Below, piece by piece: positions 46,728 to 55,463 of a stretch of DNA of 64,000 nt. The stretch spans positions 434,001 through 498,000 of the forward strand of contig NZ_CAJHBL010000003.1 in NCBI RefSeq assembly GCF_904846625.1, in the 5' to 3' direction. Every line of letters begins with the position of its first letter. Position 1 is the first letter of the stretch. The notes beneath the pieces are model-generated. The model had not been told where the DNA came from. It saw nothing but the letters and a program-made list of their open reading frames with translations, and did not search any database. This DNA comes from Psychrobacter sp. JCM 18900. GTDB lineage: Bacteria; Pseudomonadota; Gammaproteobacteria; Pseudomonadales; Moraxellaceae. The position numbers and the translations under genes were made by a program.

Positions 46728-48359
46728 ATGAACATTATTGACCAGCTAGAACAAACGGTAACCCCAGCTGTAATAGGTAATGATGACAGCAATAATGTCG
46801 CCTATGTCAGTTTACTTGAGCAGTTCTATGCTGTTTTGGCTTCGCGTCTAGCTGTGCCACAGGTTTATTCACAGTTGCTGCGTACTGATCAAGTAACTAC
46901 TAGCACTAATAATGAAAGCCCTTTATTTGAACAAATATGGCAAGATAAAAGCCTGCAAGAGACTATTGTCCAAGAGTTGTCAGCCACTCATCACATTGAT
47001 GAGCAGACAACTGAGCAATTACTAATTAGTGCTACCCCATTGGCATATCGTGAGCTAAAAGTATTGGCCAATGGGCAGTTTTTGCCAGCATTTTTACAAG
47101 AAAAACAGGCTGCTTTACGTCCATATTTGCCTATCTGGGCAGCAGTTGTGATTACTACTCAAGGTATTAGTCAGCAAATACAAACAAGCTTCAATTCAGA
47201 TGATGACCATGTACCAGTACATGTGCCAGTAAGTGACGACATATCGGATAGGCAAGATGATTCCATTTTAGATACTGGCATAAACAAACCAATAACAAAT
47301 AATGATGTAGAAAGTATAGAGCAAATATCAACTGCTGAGCGCGTAAGTAATAAAGCCCTAGATGACGATGAGATTGCCAATAGTGATGCTATTCATGCCA
47401 ATCCAGCAGCCTACCATTTAGCAGAAAACAGTAACTTAAAGCATGCACAGGTGCGTACTCGTAATCAACGAAACGATCTACTAATACGTGTATTTTTGTT
47501 AATAGTAGCTCTAGCCGCGCTTGCACTAGCAGCATGGGCATTATTAGTGAAACCCAATAATGAAATACCAGTAGAACCTGTAGCCACAGTACCTGTTGAA
47601 CCACCGCCAGCACCCGTGCTTCCTGTACCAACAACGACTCCTGTTGAGCTTATTGTCGGTGTAGACAACGGCGGAAACTTGTACACTTGTAGTGCGACCG
47701 TTGGCGATACTGCACTGCAAAGCACGTTGCAACAGGCGCTCAATACAAGCTTTGGTGAGCAGGCAAGTATTTGTGAATTGAACATACAGGATGGGGTAGC
47801 AACCTCAATCGCTAATATGCCTGCGGAGACACTGCCCAATGTATTGACGATGCTTAGATCAACACCGTTTGCACGTTTACATGTGCAAAATGACCGTCTT
47901 ACACTGGAGGCGCCAGACAATATGCTGCTGCAAAAACTGGTCACAGAAATACGAAGCTTAGTACCAGCAATGGTAGTCGAGAGTACAGCGCCACTGCCAT
48001 TGCCTGATAATAGCAACATTGGTGATGCTACGAACAACATGGCAAACGCAAATAACCAGTTTGTAGATGATGGAGCGGGGATTAATAATCAATACAATAA
48101 TAATGGGTTAAATAGTAACTCTGGCGAATACCAAGTATCAGATGATGATACTGGAGATCGTGTGATACCAACTCCTTTGCCTAACAATAATAGCTTTAAT
48201 AATGCGCCCAACAATCTGCCTACTAATGGCGCGAGCAATACTCCCAACAATTTTCCTTCGAATAATCAAACGACCAGACCGCCAGGCCCTTTTTCACCTT
48301 CAGAAGTGGATGAGATGGCAAACACGGTTATCGTTGCTGAACCAGCTCAAGTTAGATAG
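46728..48359 (+). CDS. Membrane-anchored envelope protein with BON-like domain, paralog of the next gene
   Basis: 543 residues. The N-terminal cytoplasmic part (1-135: L-E-Q-T-V-T-P-A-V, L-L-E-Q-F-Y-A-V-L-A-S-R-L) resembles DUF937-type helical domains. It is followed by an acidic linker, a single membrane helix at about 251-273, a Pro-rich linker, and a BON-like domain at about 307-418 with N-L-Y-T-C ... S-I-C-E-L. The last 120 residues are Asn/Pro/Ser-rich and contain no OmpA domain. It shares the same order of parts with the next gene, which does carry an OmpA domain, so the two arose by tandem duplication and one lost or never had the peptidoglycan-binding end. Cellular role unknown; envelope function inferred. 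Confidence 0.75.
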   Translation: MNIIDQLEQTVTPAVIGNDDSNNVAYVSLLEQFYAVLASRLAVPQVYSQLLRTDQVTTSTNNESPLFEQIWQDKSLQETIVQELSATHHIDEQTTEQLLISATPLAYRELKVLANGQFLPAFLQEKQAALRPYLPIWAAVVITTQGISQQIQTSFNSDDDHVPVHVPVSDDISDRQDDSILDTGINKPITNNDVESIEQISTAERVSNKALDDDEIANSDAIHANPAAYHLAENSNLKHAQVRTRNQRNDLLIRVFLLIVALAALALAAWALLVKPNNEIPVEPVATVPVEPPPAPVLPVPTTTPVELIVGVDNGGNLYTCSATVGDTALQSTLQQALNTSFGEQASICELNIQDGVATSIANMPAETLPNVLTMLRSTPFARLHVQNDRLTLEAPDNMLLQKLVTEIRSLVPAMVVESTAPLPLPDNSNIGDATNNMANANNQFVDDGAGINNQYNNNGLNSNSGEYQVSDDDTGDRVIPTPLPNNNSFNNAPNNLPTNGASNTPNNFPSNNQTTRPPGPFSPSEVDEMANTVIVAEPAQVR

Positions 48360-48656
48360 TTTTTATAAGGCACGCTGTTTCATAGGGCGTGTCTTTTTAT
48401 ATGGCCTATCTTTTCATGTAGCTTGGCTACAGTTACGTGTGCCAACCGAAACATTACTTACTGTATCATTTGCACAACAACGTACAGACTGTGAATAGCA
48501 GCTTAAGAATTTTATAATAATCAAAACCAAATAAAGTAGTTTGATGAATTCATCGCCACCATGACTACTACTATGATGATTTAATACAAAAGAATGAAAT
48601 AGCTGCTTTTTGAGCGAACGAATGATATAAATAAAAATTAAGGGGAGAGCCATATT

Positions 48657-50255
48657 ATGGATATTATTAGCCATTTGACACGCACCGTCAGCCCAGCCGT
48701 ATTGGAAGATGACCGTAGCCCAGCTAAGAAAAATCTACTAGAACAGTTTTATGCCATTTTTGCTGCTCGTCTTGCAGACAACGATACTTTTAGTCGCTTT
48801 GCTAATGAAAATATTGCCCGTGACGATAATGCTTTTTATGACCGTGTATGGACAGAAGGGGCACACCGCGACCAAATTTCTCGTGAACTGGCAGGCAAAC
48901 ATAATGTCGATGCAACGGCCTCACGTGGTTTGATTGCGATGGCAGCGCCATTAGCTTTTCATGAAATCAAAAGTTTAGCTGGTACTACGCCTGTTCCGCA
49001 ATTTTTGAATGACAATCTGAACAGTTATCAGCATCATATCCCTGCGTGGGCGGGTACTGTTTTGCCTGCTAGTGCAGTCGCTGCCACTTCTACTACGGCT
49101 GGCACACCAATTTCTGATACCACCAGCACAGCGCCACTACAAAAAGAAGAAGAGCCAAAAGAGAGCTTTATGAAAGCGCTGCTACCCATTATTGGTTTGA
49201 TTATCCTAGGTGCATTGGCTTGGGCACTACTCAGAGGCTGTCAAGAAAACCCTGAACCTGTAGCAACGCCAGCGGCTACAGTGCAGCAAGGGGCACAAGG
49301 CAATGAGGCACTAGCGGTTGCAGGCGCGATTGAGCCTGCATCACTGAGTATCGCAACTGGTGAAAATAGCGAGCTGTATGCTTGTCGTATGAGCGTAGGT
49401 GATGAGACGTTACAAACCAATGTTATGAATGCTTTGACTGGTGCATTTGGTGATGAAGCAAATAAATGCCGTGCTGACGTTGATGATAATTTTGCAGTAG
49501 ATATGCCAGCATCCGCTCAACTGGCAACGATATTACCAATTATCAAAAATGTACCGAATGCGAGCATGATTATCAAAGGCGATAACATTACTGTTAATGC
49601 TCCTGATAAAGCTGCATTGGACAAGTTAGTTGCTGATTTACAAGCAGCTGCTCCTGCCATGACGGTTCAAGCTGAAGGTCCATTAGACCTACAAGGCGAG
49701 ATTGACGATAGTCTGGCTGCTGCAGATGTGGCGATGACCAATCTGGGCGATAACCCAGATCCACGTGATGTTGCTCGCGCTTTAAGTATTCAGGTGATTA
49801 ACTTCCAAGTAGATGAAGCGGTTATACCTGAAGTCAATAAAGCGCTGTTAGACCGTGCTGCAGAAATCATCAATAACGTACCTGATATGAAGCTGATGAT
49901 CGTCGGTCATACAGACAGTCAAGCCTCTGATACCTATAATATGGAGCTGTCTCAGGAGCGTGCTGAGTCAGTGAAAGCGTATCTAGTATCTAAAGGGGTT
50001 GATGCCAGTAAACTAACGACCAAAGGCATGGGCGAATCAGAACCAATCGCGGACAATTCAACCGAACAAGGTCGCTTCCGCAATCGCCGTATCGAATTTA
50101 TGGTCAATGACGAAGTGGTCAGCGCCAATGATGGCATGATGATAAACAGTGATTCGCTAGATCCAGATATGAACCCATTAGATAGTAACAATGATGATTT
50201 GTTACCAGATGGCGATGATGCTACCCAAGATACTGCGGTAGACCCAACCAATTAA
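48657..50255 (+). CDS. OmpA family protein with DUF937-like N-terminus and BON-like domain
   Basis: 532 residues. An N-terminal cytoplasmic helical domain (1-130), one membrane helix (about 172-193), a BON-like domain with C243 and C271 (about 230-335) and a C-terminal OmpA domain (about 378-484; V-G-H-T-D-S, L-S-Q-E-R-A-E-S-V, N-R-R-I-E-F), which should bind peptidoglycan. The tail (485-532) is acidic. The layout resembles the mycobacterial OmpATb/ArfA (membrane helix, BON, OmpA). The ribosome site AGGGGAG lies just upstream. It probably links the inner membrane to the cell wall, with a cytoplasmic domain of unknown partner. No motA-like gene is nearby, so a motor role is not supported. Confidence 0.85.
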   Translation: MDIISHLTRTVSPAVLEDDRSPAKKNLLEQFYAIFAARLADNDTFSRFANENIARDDNAFYDRVWTEGAHRDQISRELAGKHNVDATASRGLIAMAAPLAFHEIKSLAGTTPVPQFLNDNLNSYQHHIPAWAGTVLPASAVAATSTTAGTPISDTTSTAPLQKEEEPKESFMKALLPIIGLIILGALAWALLRGCQENPEPVATPAATVQQGAQGNEALAVAGAIEPASLSIATGENSELYACRMSVGDETLQTNVMNALTGAFGDEANKCRADVDDNFAVDMPASAQLATILPIIKNVPNASMIIKGDNITVNAPDKAALDKLVADLQAAAPAMTVQAEGPLDLQGEIDDSLAAADVAMTNLGDNPDPRDVARALSIQVINFQVDEAVIPEVNKALLDRAAEIINNVPDMKLMIVGHTDSQASDTYNMELSQERAESVKAYLVSKGVDASKLTTKGMGESEPIADNSTEQGRFRNRRIEFMVNDEVVSANDGMMINSDSLDPDMNPLDSNNDDLLPDGDDATQDTAVDPTN

Positions 50256-50292
50256 TCTATTTGTTCTTATTTTGATTATAGTAGCCAAATGA

Positions 50293-50326
50293 CAAAAACC
50301 GCATCTTATAAAGGTGCGGTTTTTTG
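50293..50326. terminator. Bidirectional terminator between OmpA-like gene and nagZ
   Basis: AAAAACCGCATCTT, loop ATA, AAGGTGCGGTTTTTT with one G-U pair. Confidence 0.85.
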
Positions 50327-50356
50327 CATGCTGCTCGATGATAGTTAAGTAAGCTA

Positions 50357-51433
50357 TTATTTATACAGAGTAGGATCTGTCGATTCTTTAGCAGTCTGAC
50401 CATCAGCTTGCGCATCAAAAAAAGTCTGAGTAACATTTTGCTTGGCTTGCTGCCAGTATTCAAACTGCTGGCAGGTAGATTCAAGGTCGCCTTGCCATGT
50501 TGGGATGTTGCCACGCATGGTTTTGATACGTTGCTGGTTAGGGTAAGGCAGATCTTGCGCAGCTTTAGCTGCCTCATGAGCAGCCACACGGTCGTTGCAT
50601 ACGAGGGCAATATCACAACCGGCATCAATGGCCGCTTTTACGCGAGCACTGACATCACCAGCCGCCTTTGCACCTGCCATCGATAAATCATCAGAGAATA
50701 ATACCCCATCAAATTTAAGCTCATCTCGAATGATATCTTGTAGCCAAATTTTGGAGAATCCTGCTGGCTTGTCGTCTACTTGCGAAAATATCACATGTGC
50801 TGGCATAAGAGCGTCCAGACTATGTAGCGTTTGAGCAAAAGGTTGCATATCGCTATTGATGATTTCATCTAAGCTACGCGTATCGATGGCTTCTGATACG
50901 TGCGAGTCAGGAGCGATGGCACCATGACCGGGGAAGTGTTTACCAGTGGTTGCCATACCAGCCGCTTTCATTCCGCGCATGAATTGTGTTGCAAGCGCAG
51001 TGATGGCTTGCGTCTCATGATGAAAGCTGCGATCACCGATAACTTGGCTAATACCGTCTCTATCCAGTACGGGTGCAAAGCTCAAATCAATTCCTACAGC
51101 CAGCACTTCAGCCGCCATTAGATAACCGCAATCGTAGGCGCAGCTGAGTGCTTGGCTCGGGTCTTGATTGAATAGCTCACCCAATCGACCCATAGCAGGT
51201 AGGGGCGTGAATCCTTCACGTAGCCTCGCGACTCGTCCACCCTCTTGGTCCACACCGATAAGTATGTCTTGATTGTGATAACGTATATCGTCGCATAGTG
51301 CTCTGACTTGGGCCGCATCTATGACGTTACGACCAAACAATATTACTCCGCCGACCTGTGCTTGTTTAATCAAGCTGACATCTTCAGCGGTCAAAGCGGT
51401 ACTATCGATATCTATCATTAAAACGCCGTACAT
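50357..51433 (-). CDS. nagZ: Beta-N-acetylhexosaminidase NagZ
   Basis: Cytosolic glycoside hydrolase family 3 enzyme of peptidoglycan recycling; it removes N-acetylglucosamine from anhydromuropeptides. A 358-residue protein with G-V-D-Q-E-G-G-R-V-A-R-L near residue 60, K-H-F-P-G-H-G near 165 (catalytic loop with D-S-H) and the nucleophile Asp in L-F-S-D-D-L-S-M. No signal peptide, as expected. In related genomes it can affect beta-lactamase induction, but no ampR or ampC is present in this window. Confidence 0.95.
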   Translation of the reverse strand: MYGVLMIDIDSTALTAEDVSLIKQAQVGGVILFGRNVIDAAQVRALCDDIRYHNQDILIGVDQEGGRVARLREGFTPLPAMGRLGELFNQDPSQALSCAYDCGYLMAAEVLAVGIDLSFAPVLDRDGISQVIGDRSFHHETQAITALATQFMRGMKAAGMATTGKHFPGHGAIAPDSHVSEAIDTRSLDEIINSDMQPFAQTLHSLDALMPAHVIFSQVDDKPAGFSKIWLQDIIRDELKFDGVLFSDDLSMAGAKAAGDVSARVKAAIDAGCDIALVCNDRVAAHEAAKAAQDLPYPNQQRIKTMRGNIPTWQGDLESTCQQFEYWQQAKQNVTQTFFDAQADGQTAKESTDPTLYK

Positions 51434-51893
51434 CGCGTGTTCCTTATTATTTTATATATGGTTATATTATGAGGGTGACTGATGATCTATCTATGGCTAT
51501 CTTATCGCTTATCAGTCATTGTTCAGATACCTTATTATGACAGCTATTATTAACTGAGCATAATGTGGCAGATTTTTTTGGTCAAATCAATTTGCTAATA
51601 GCCATTAGATTCAGTCATCAAATCGATGTTGATAGCCCTCAATTGCTATGTATGATAAAAGTGATAGAAAGTTTGGTATGTACAGACGTAGCGTGTAAGA
51701 TTGCTTATACAGTTTGAGACAGTTCAGTATTTATGCGCATGATAATATTGATTGATTTTTGACTATATATCAGTATTTAATGATGCATAAAGTATAAGAA
51801 TAAAAACACAGTATTTATAGGTCATAACAGATTCGAGCATTTCTAATTCTGATGAATTACCCAATACTATTAACTTCAAATAACTAGGTACAT
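51434..51893. other. Intergenic region nagZ-prc
   Basis: A 460-base AT-rich gap between divergent genes. I see no gene or strong structure in it. Confidence 0.45.
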
Positions 51894-54107
51894 ATGATGA
51901 AAAAACAACCAGCACAGTGGTTACTCAGTGCAGCGTCAGTGGGCATCGCCGGTATTATCTTGACCCAAAGCTACGGTACTGCAGTCGCCGAGACCAACAC
52001 GGGAAGTTTCGTTCAGACCCCTGAGCAAAAAGTCACCACCCGTCAAGTAGCCGCCTTGCTGGATCGGAGTCATTATCTTAATCAGCCTTTAGATAGCAAG
52101 ACTGGTAGCGAAATCCTATCAATGTATATCGATAGCCTTGACCCAAACCACACGTTGTTTTTGCAATCTGATGTCGATGAGCTGAAGAAAAAACACGCTG
52201 AAGATTTTGGCGCTCGCCTAAAGCAAGGTGATCTATCTGCAGGGGTAGAGGTGTTTGATCGGTATCGCAAACGCTCAAACGAGTACTTTGCGATGGCCAC
52301 CAAAATGCTCAAAACAGACATTGATTTGACAGGTAATGACACAATCATTCTTGATCGTGAAAAACTTGGCCATTTTAAAACCAAAAAAGAGCAGCGCGAC
52401 TACTGGGAACGTCAGTTAAAGTTTCAGTTGATGAGCATTACGCTCGGCCAAGAAGACGAAAAAGCCAAAGAGAAAGTATTTTTAAGCAATCCGGATATTA
52501 CTCGCGGGCAAGACTTGGTACGTAACGATGAGCGTACGCCAAATGAGATTTTGCAAAATCGTTTGTCGCGTCAACAAGAGCAGTTTAAGCGTCTCAAAGA
52601 TGATGAAATAATGGAGACCATCTTAAATACAGCGATGCTCACTTATGATCCGCACAGTAATTACTATGCACCGATTCAGGCGACAGAACTGCAAATCCAG
52701 TCTAGTCTTCAGTTGGAAGGCATAGGTGTCTCTATTCGTCCAGATCGCAAAAATCCGGACTATACTCGTATTGTGACTTTGGTCGATGGTGGTCCAGCCG
52801 CCAAGTCGGGTCAAATCAAGCCCAATGACTTGATCGTTGGTATCGCAAAAGATGGCGAAACCATGACGGACGTGGTTGGCTGGTCAACGCGTGAAATTGT
52901 CAGCTTGATTCGCGGAAAACGCGGTACATCGGTCACACTGAAACTACGTCAACCTAATACCCCAGATGCTAGCGCCCGTACGGTCACGGTGGTACGTGAT
53001 ATTATCCAGCAAGAAGAATCTGGCGTCACTCAGCGAGTGGTAGAAGTGCAGCGTCCTAATATTGATAAGACACCAAAGCGTATTGGCGTACTTGAGATAC
53101 CAAGCTTTTATTTAAACTATCGTGCACGTCGCAATGGTGAAGACTATCGTAGCGTCAGTATCGATACTGAAAAAGCGCTAAAAGAGTTGAATAAACAAAA
53201 TATCGATGGCCTAGTGGTTGATTTGCGCAATAATCCTGGTGGCTCATTAGATGAAGTTGCTAAGATGTTAGGTTTCTTTATCAAGAGTGGACCACTGGTA
53301 CAGATTCGTGATAATCGCGGCAATATTCAAGTATACCGTGACAACGATGGTGGCGAGCAGCTGTATGATGGCAAGATGGCGGTCATTACCAACTTAGCAT
53401 CGGCCTCAGCCAGTGAAATCTTTGCCGCTGCTATTCAAGACTATGGTCGCGGATTAGTAGTTGGTAGTACGACGACTGGTAAAGGCTCTGCGCAGATTCA
53501 GCTCGATAGCTTAGCTTTAGGCTCTGCCACCTTAACTCAGCGTAAGTTTTATCGTGTCACTGGCGGTAGTACGCAAAATAAAGGTGTCGTACCAGATGTT
53601 GAGCTGGTCAATATCTATGACGATGCAACCTTTGGCGAGCGCGCTCAGAAAAAAGCATTGCCTTGGGACACTATCAGAACGGCGCCGTATAAGCCTGAAG
53701 GGAAGTTTACCAGTGACACGTTGGCGACGCTCAATCAGCAGTCTAAGATTCGCCAACAAAAAGACCCGCAATTTACTTATCTGTCGACGCTAAATGATAT
53801 TCGTAACATGGATGATGAAAAGAAACCTGTTCGTTTAGATATCAATAGCCGCCGAGCTAAAATGCAGCTAATTGAAAAACGCTCATTAGAAGCAGAAAAC
53901 AAGCGCCTTATCGCAACTGGTGAGCGTCCGTACTCTAACTGGAATACTTATCAAGCAGCGATGGACGCAAAATTTGAAGAACGTAGCCGCATGAAAGCCG
54001 CTGAGCGTCCAGAGTTACCAGAGGATGAAGCGTTTATCAATGAGGCAGCTTACCTGATGCTCAGCGCGGAACCTAAGACAATGCTTAGCCCTGAAGAGAA
54101 GCTATAA
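51894..54107 (+). CDS. prc: Carboxy-terminal processing protease Prc/CtpA
   Basis: Periplasmic tail-specific protease that trims or degrades envelope proteins, including lytic peptidoglycan hydrolases in other bacteria. A 737-residue protein with a signal peptide (Q-W-L-L-S-A-A-S-V-G-I-A-G ... A-V-A), an N-terminal DUF-type helical domain, a PDZ domain at about 280-360 (L-E-G-I-G-V-S-I), the S41 protease core with S505 in the S-A-S-A-S-E motif and K530 in T-T-G-K-G-S, and a C-terminal Prc domain. The length is a little above the 682 residues of E. coli Prc. The ATG at 51894 and that at 51897 are both possible. Confidence 0.95.
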   Translation: MMKKQPAQWLLSAASVGIAGIILTQSYGTAVAETNTGSFVQTPEQKVTTRQVAALLDRSHYLNQPLDSKTGSEILSMYIDSLDPNHTLFLQSDVDELKKKHAEDFGARLKQGDLSAGVEVFDRYRKRSNEYFAMATKMLKTDIDLTGNDTIILDREKLGHFKTKKEQRDYWERQLKFQLMSITLGQEDEKAKEKVFLSNPDITRGQDLVRNDERTPNEILQNRLSRQQEQFKRLKDDEIMETILNTAMLTYDPHSNYYAPIQATELQIQSSLQLEGIGVSIRPDRKNPDYTRIVTLVDGGPAAKSGQIKPNDLIVGIAKDGETMTDVVGWSTREIVSLIRGKRGTSVTLKLRQPNTPDASARTVTVVRDIIQQEESGVTQRVVEVQRPNIDKTPKRIGVLEIPSFYLNYRARRNGEDYRSVSIDTEKALKELNKQNIDGLVVDLRNNPGGSLDEVAKMLGFFIKSGPLVQIRDNRGNIQVYRDNDGGEQLYDGKMAVITNLASASASEIFAAAIQDYGRGLVVGSTTTGKGSAQIQLDSLALGSATLTQRKFYRVTGGSTQNKGVVPDVELVNIYDDATFGERAQKKALPWDTIRTAPYKPEGKFTSDTLATLNQQSKIRQQKDPQFTYLSTLNDIRNMDDEKKPVRLDINSRRAKMQLIEKRSLEAENKRLIATGERPYSNWNTYQAAMDAKFEERSRMKAAERPELPEDEAFINEAAYLMLSAEPKTMLSPEEKL

Positions 54108-54131
54108 TGTGAAGTTATTATAGCGTTACGT

Positions 54132-54161
54132 AATCTATGTAAGCATATGCTTACATAGATT
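54132..54161. repeat. 30-bp perfect palindrome after prc
   Basis: AATCTATGTAAGCAT followed directly by its reverse complement ATGCTTACATAGATT, 25 bases after the prc stop. No T run follows. Could act as a weak terminator, an mRNA 3' stabiliser or a protein-binding site. Confidence 0.85.
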
Positions 54162-54378
54162 GACGTTTAGACCTCTTACCAACGAAGGGTCAATCTGCGA
54201 CTATAACTGTACGGCACGATTGAACGAAACGGTTCATTGATACTAGGGATTGGTATCTTAAAGGTCGCACTAGGGATAAGTAGTTTGCTGATTAAGGATG
54301 ATAAGGCTGGATGCCTGTCAGTTATGAGATACCCCGGGATTAGGTATCACGTAACGCTAACATGGATGGTTGGTAATA

Positions 54379-54413
54379 AAAGCCGCATGACGCTTGTCGT
54401 TATGCGGCTTTGT
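54379..54413 (+). terminator. Terminator-like hairpin in the prc downstream gap
   Basis: AAAGCCGCATGACG, loop CTTGT, CGTTATGCGGCTTT with one G-T pair; the T tract is short. It lies about 270 bases beyond prc. Confidence 0.6.
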
Positions 54414-54556
54414 TACGTCTGGAGACTAGTAATTTTTGTGACGGATTTTCTAAGTAGATAGTATTTAAGTTGAGAAGCACTGTATACGGAATTAGCACTT
54501 AGTTCATAGATGACCACATCGACATTAATTCAAAACTTACCATGAGATAAACATAA

Positions 54557-54593
54557 AAAAAGGCCAGTAACCTGATCGGCTACTGGCCTTTTA
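54557..54593 (-). terminator. Terminator of SlyD-like gene
   Basis: AAAAGGCCAGTA and TACTGGCCTTTT with inner CC/GG pairs; a T run follows on the minus strand. Confidence 0.82.
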
Positions 54594-54653
54594 GATTAGA
54601 TGATAAATTTAATAACTTATCATCTAACTATTTTCACTGCACTCTAGAAGAGA

Positions 54654-55139
54654 TTAGTGCTCAACGCCACCTGCACCATGTACATGGCCATGGTTTAGTT
54701 CGTCTTCAGTTGCTGCACGTACTTCTTGGATTTCAACATCAAATGTCAAACGCTTGCCAGCCAATGGATGGTTTGCATCAACAGTAACTTCTTGATCGTT
54801 TACAGCAGTTACGGTAACCAACATTACTTGGCCGCCAGCTTCTGACTGGAACTGCATACCAGGCTGAATGTCATCAACGCCTTGGAAGTTGTCACGTGGT
54901 ACGTGCTGTACTGCTTGCTCTTGGTATTCGCCGTAGCCATCAGCAGGTTCAACGACTGCATTAACTTTTTCGCCAGCAGACTTACCTTCTAATTGTGATT
55001 CTAGGCCTGGGATAATGTTGCTGTGACCATGTAGATAAGCAAGTGGCTGACCTTCTGGTGACTGGTCAAGGATATTGCCTTCGTCGTCTTTTAGTGTGTA
55101 ATTGAATTTGACGGCAGTGTCTTTTGCGATAGTAGTCAT
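54654..55139 (-). CDS. FKBP-type peptidyl-prolyl isomerase (SlyD/SlpA-like)
   Basis: A 161-residue cytosolic PPIase and chaperone. F-N-Y-T-L-K-D-D-E-G-N-I-L-D and the P-L-A-Y-L-H-G block are FKBP strands. An insert-in-flap domain lies at about 70-120 (P-A-D-G-Y-G-E-Y, V-D-A-N-H-P-L-A-G-K-R-L-T-F), as in SlyD. The C-terminus has a short His-containing tail (H-G-H-V-H-G-A-G-G-V-E-H), smaller than the metal-binding tail of E. coli SlyD. It therefore lies between SlyD and SlpA types. Confidence 0.9.
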   Translation of the reverse strand: MTTIAKDTAVKFNYTLKDDEGNILDQSPEGQPLAYLHGHSNIIPGLESQLEGKSAGEKVNAVVEPADGYGEYQEQAVQHVPRDNFQGVDDIQPGMQFQSEAGGQVMLVTVTAVNDQEVTVDANHPLAGKRLTFDVEIQEVRAATEDELNHGHVHGAGGVEH

Positions 55140-55463
55140 AAAATATCCTAAATATATCTATGTAAAAAATTAAATACGGTTGCAATAAACCTAAAAGAGC
55201 CAATCTGCAAGCCAAAAGGCCACGTCATTAGTCAATTATCATCAGTTTATTAAAGTAACTTTAGCAGTTAGCATCTTTAATTGAGATGGCCCACATAACT
55301 TTCAAGGCAAAAAACATAAAAAATGCCAATTAATGCCACAATTTACAATAATAACTGCTATTTTCTATAGTTAATGCATAGCTATTGGCTATTCATGGTT
55401 TAGAAGTTGCTTTTTTAGAGCAGGACTTCTAGCATAATTATAAAAATAAGGATGAGAGACACG
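55140..55463. other. Intergenic region SlyD-like gene-M61 peptidase
   Basis: About 320 bases between divergent genes; no gene or strong structure seen. Confidence 0.4.

Larger units (their letters stand above)
54108..54653. other. Gap downstream of prc with palindrome and hairpins
   Basis: A 546-base gap between the convergent genes prc and the SlyD-like gene. It contains a 30-bp perfect palindrome (54132-54161), two short hairpins GATAC/GTATC and GATACC/GGTATC around 54240-54350, and two terminator-like hairpins at 54379 and 54557. A 74-codon frame at 54237 has no support. A small RNA gene ending at 54412 is possible. Confidence 0.5.

Noticed and set aside
47389..48040. Long minus-strand frames opposite the first BON-like gene
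   Set aside because: Shadow frames of the plus-strand gene, which has clear domain structure and paralogy.
48657..50255. OmpA-like protein as a MotB flagellar stator
   Set aside because: It has an N-terminal cytoplasmic domain and a BON-like region, lacks the MotB membrane Asp motif, and no motA is adjacent.
54237..54461. 74-codon frame downstream of prc
   Set aside because: Runs through hairpins, no ribosome site, no protein-like features.
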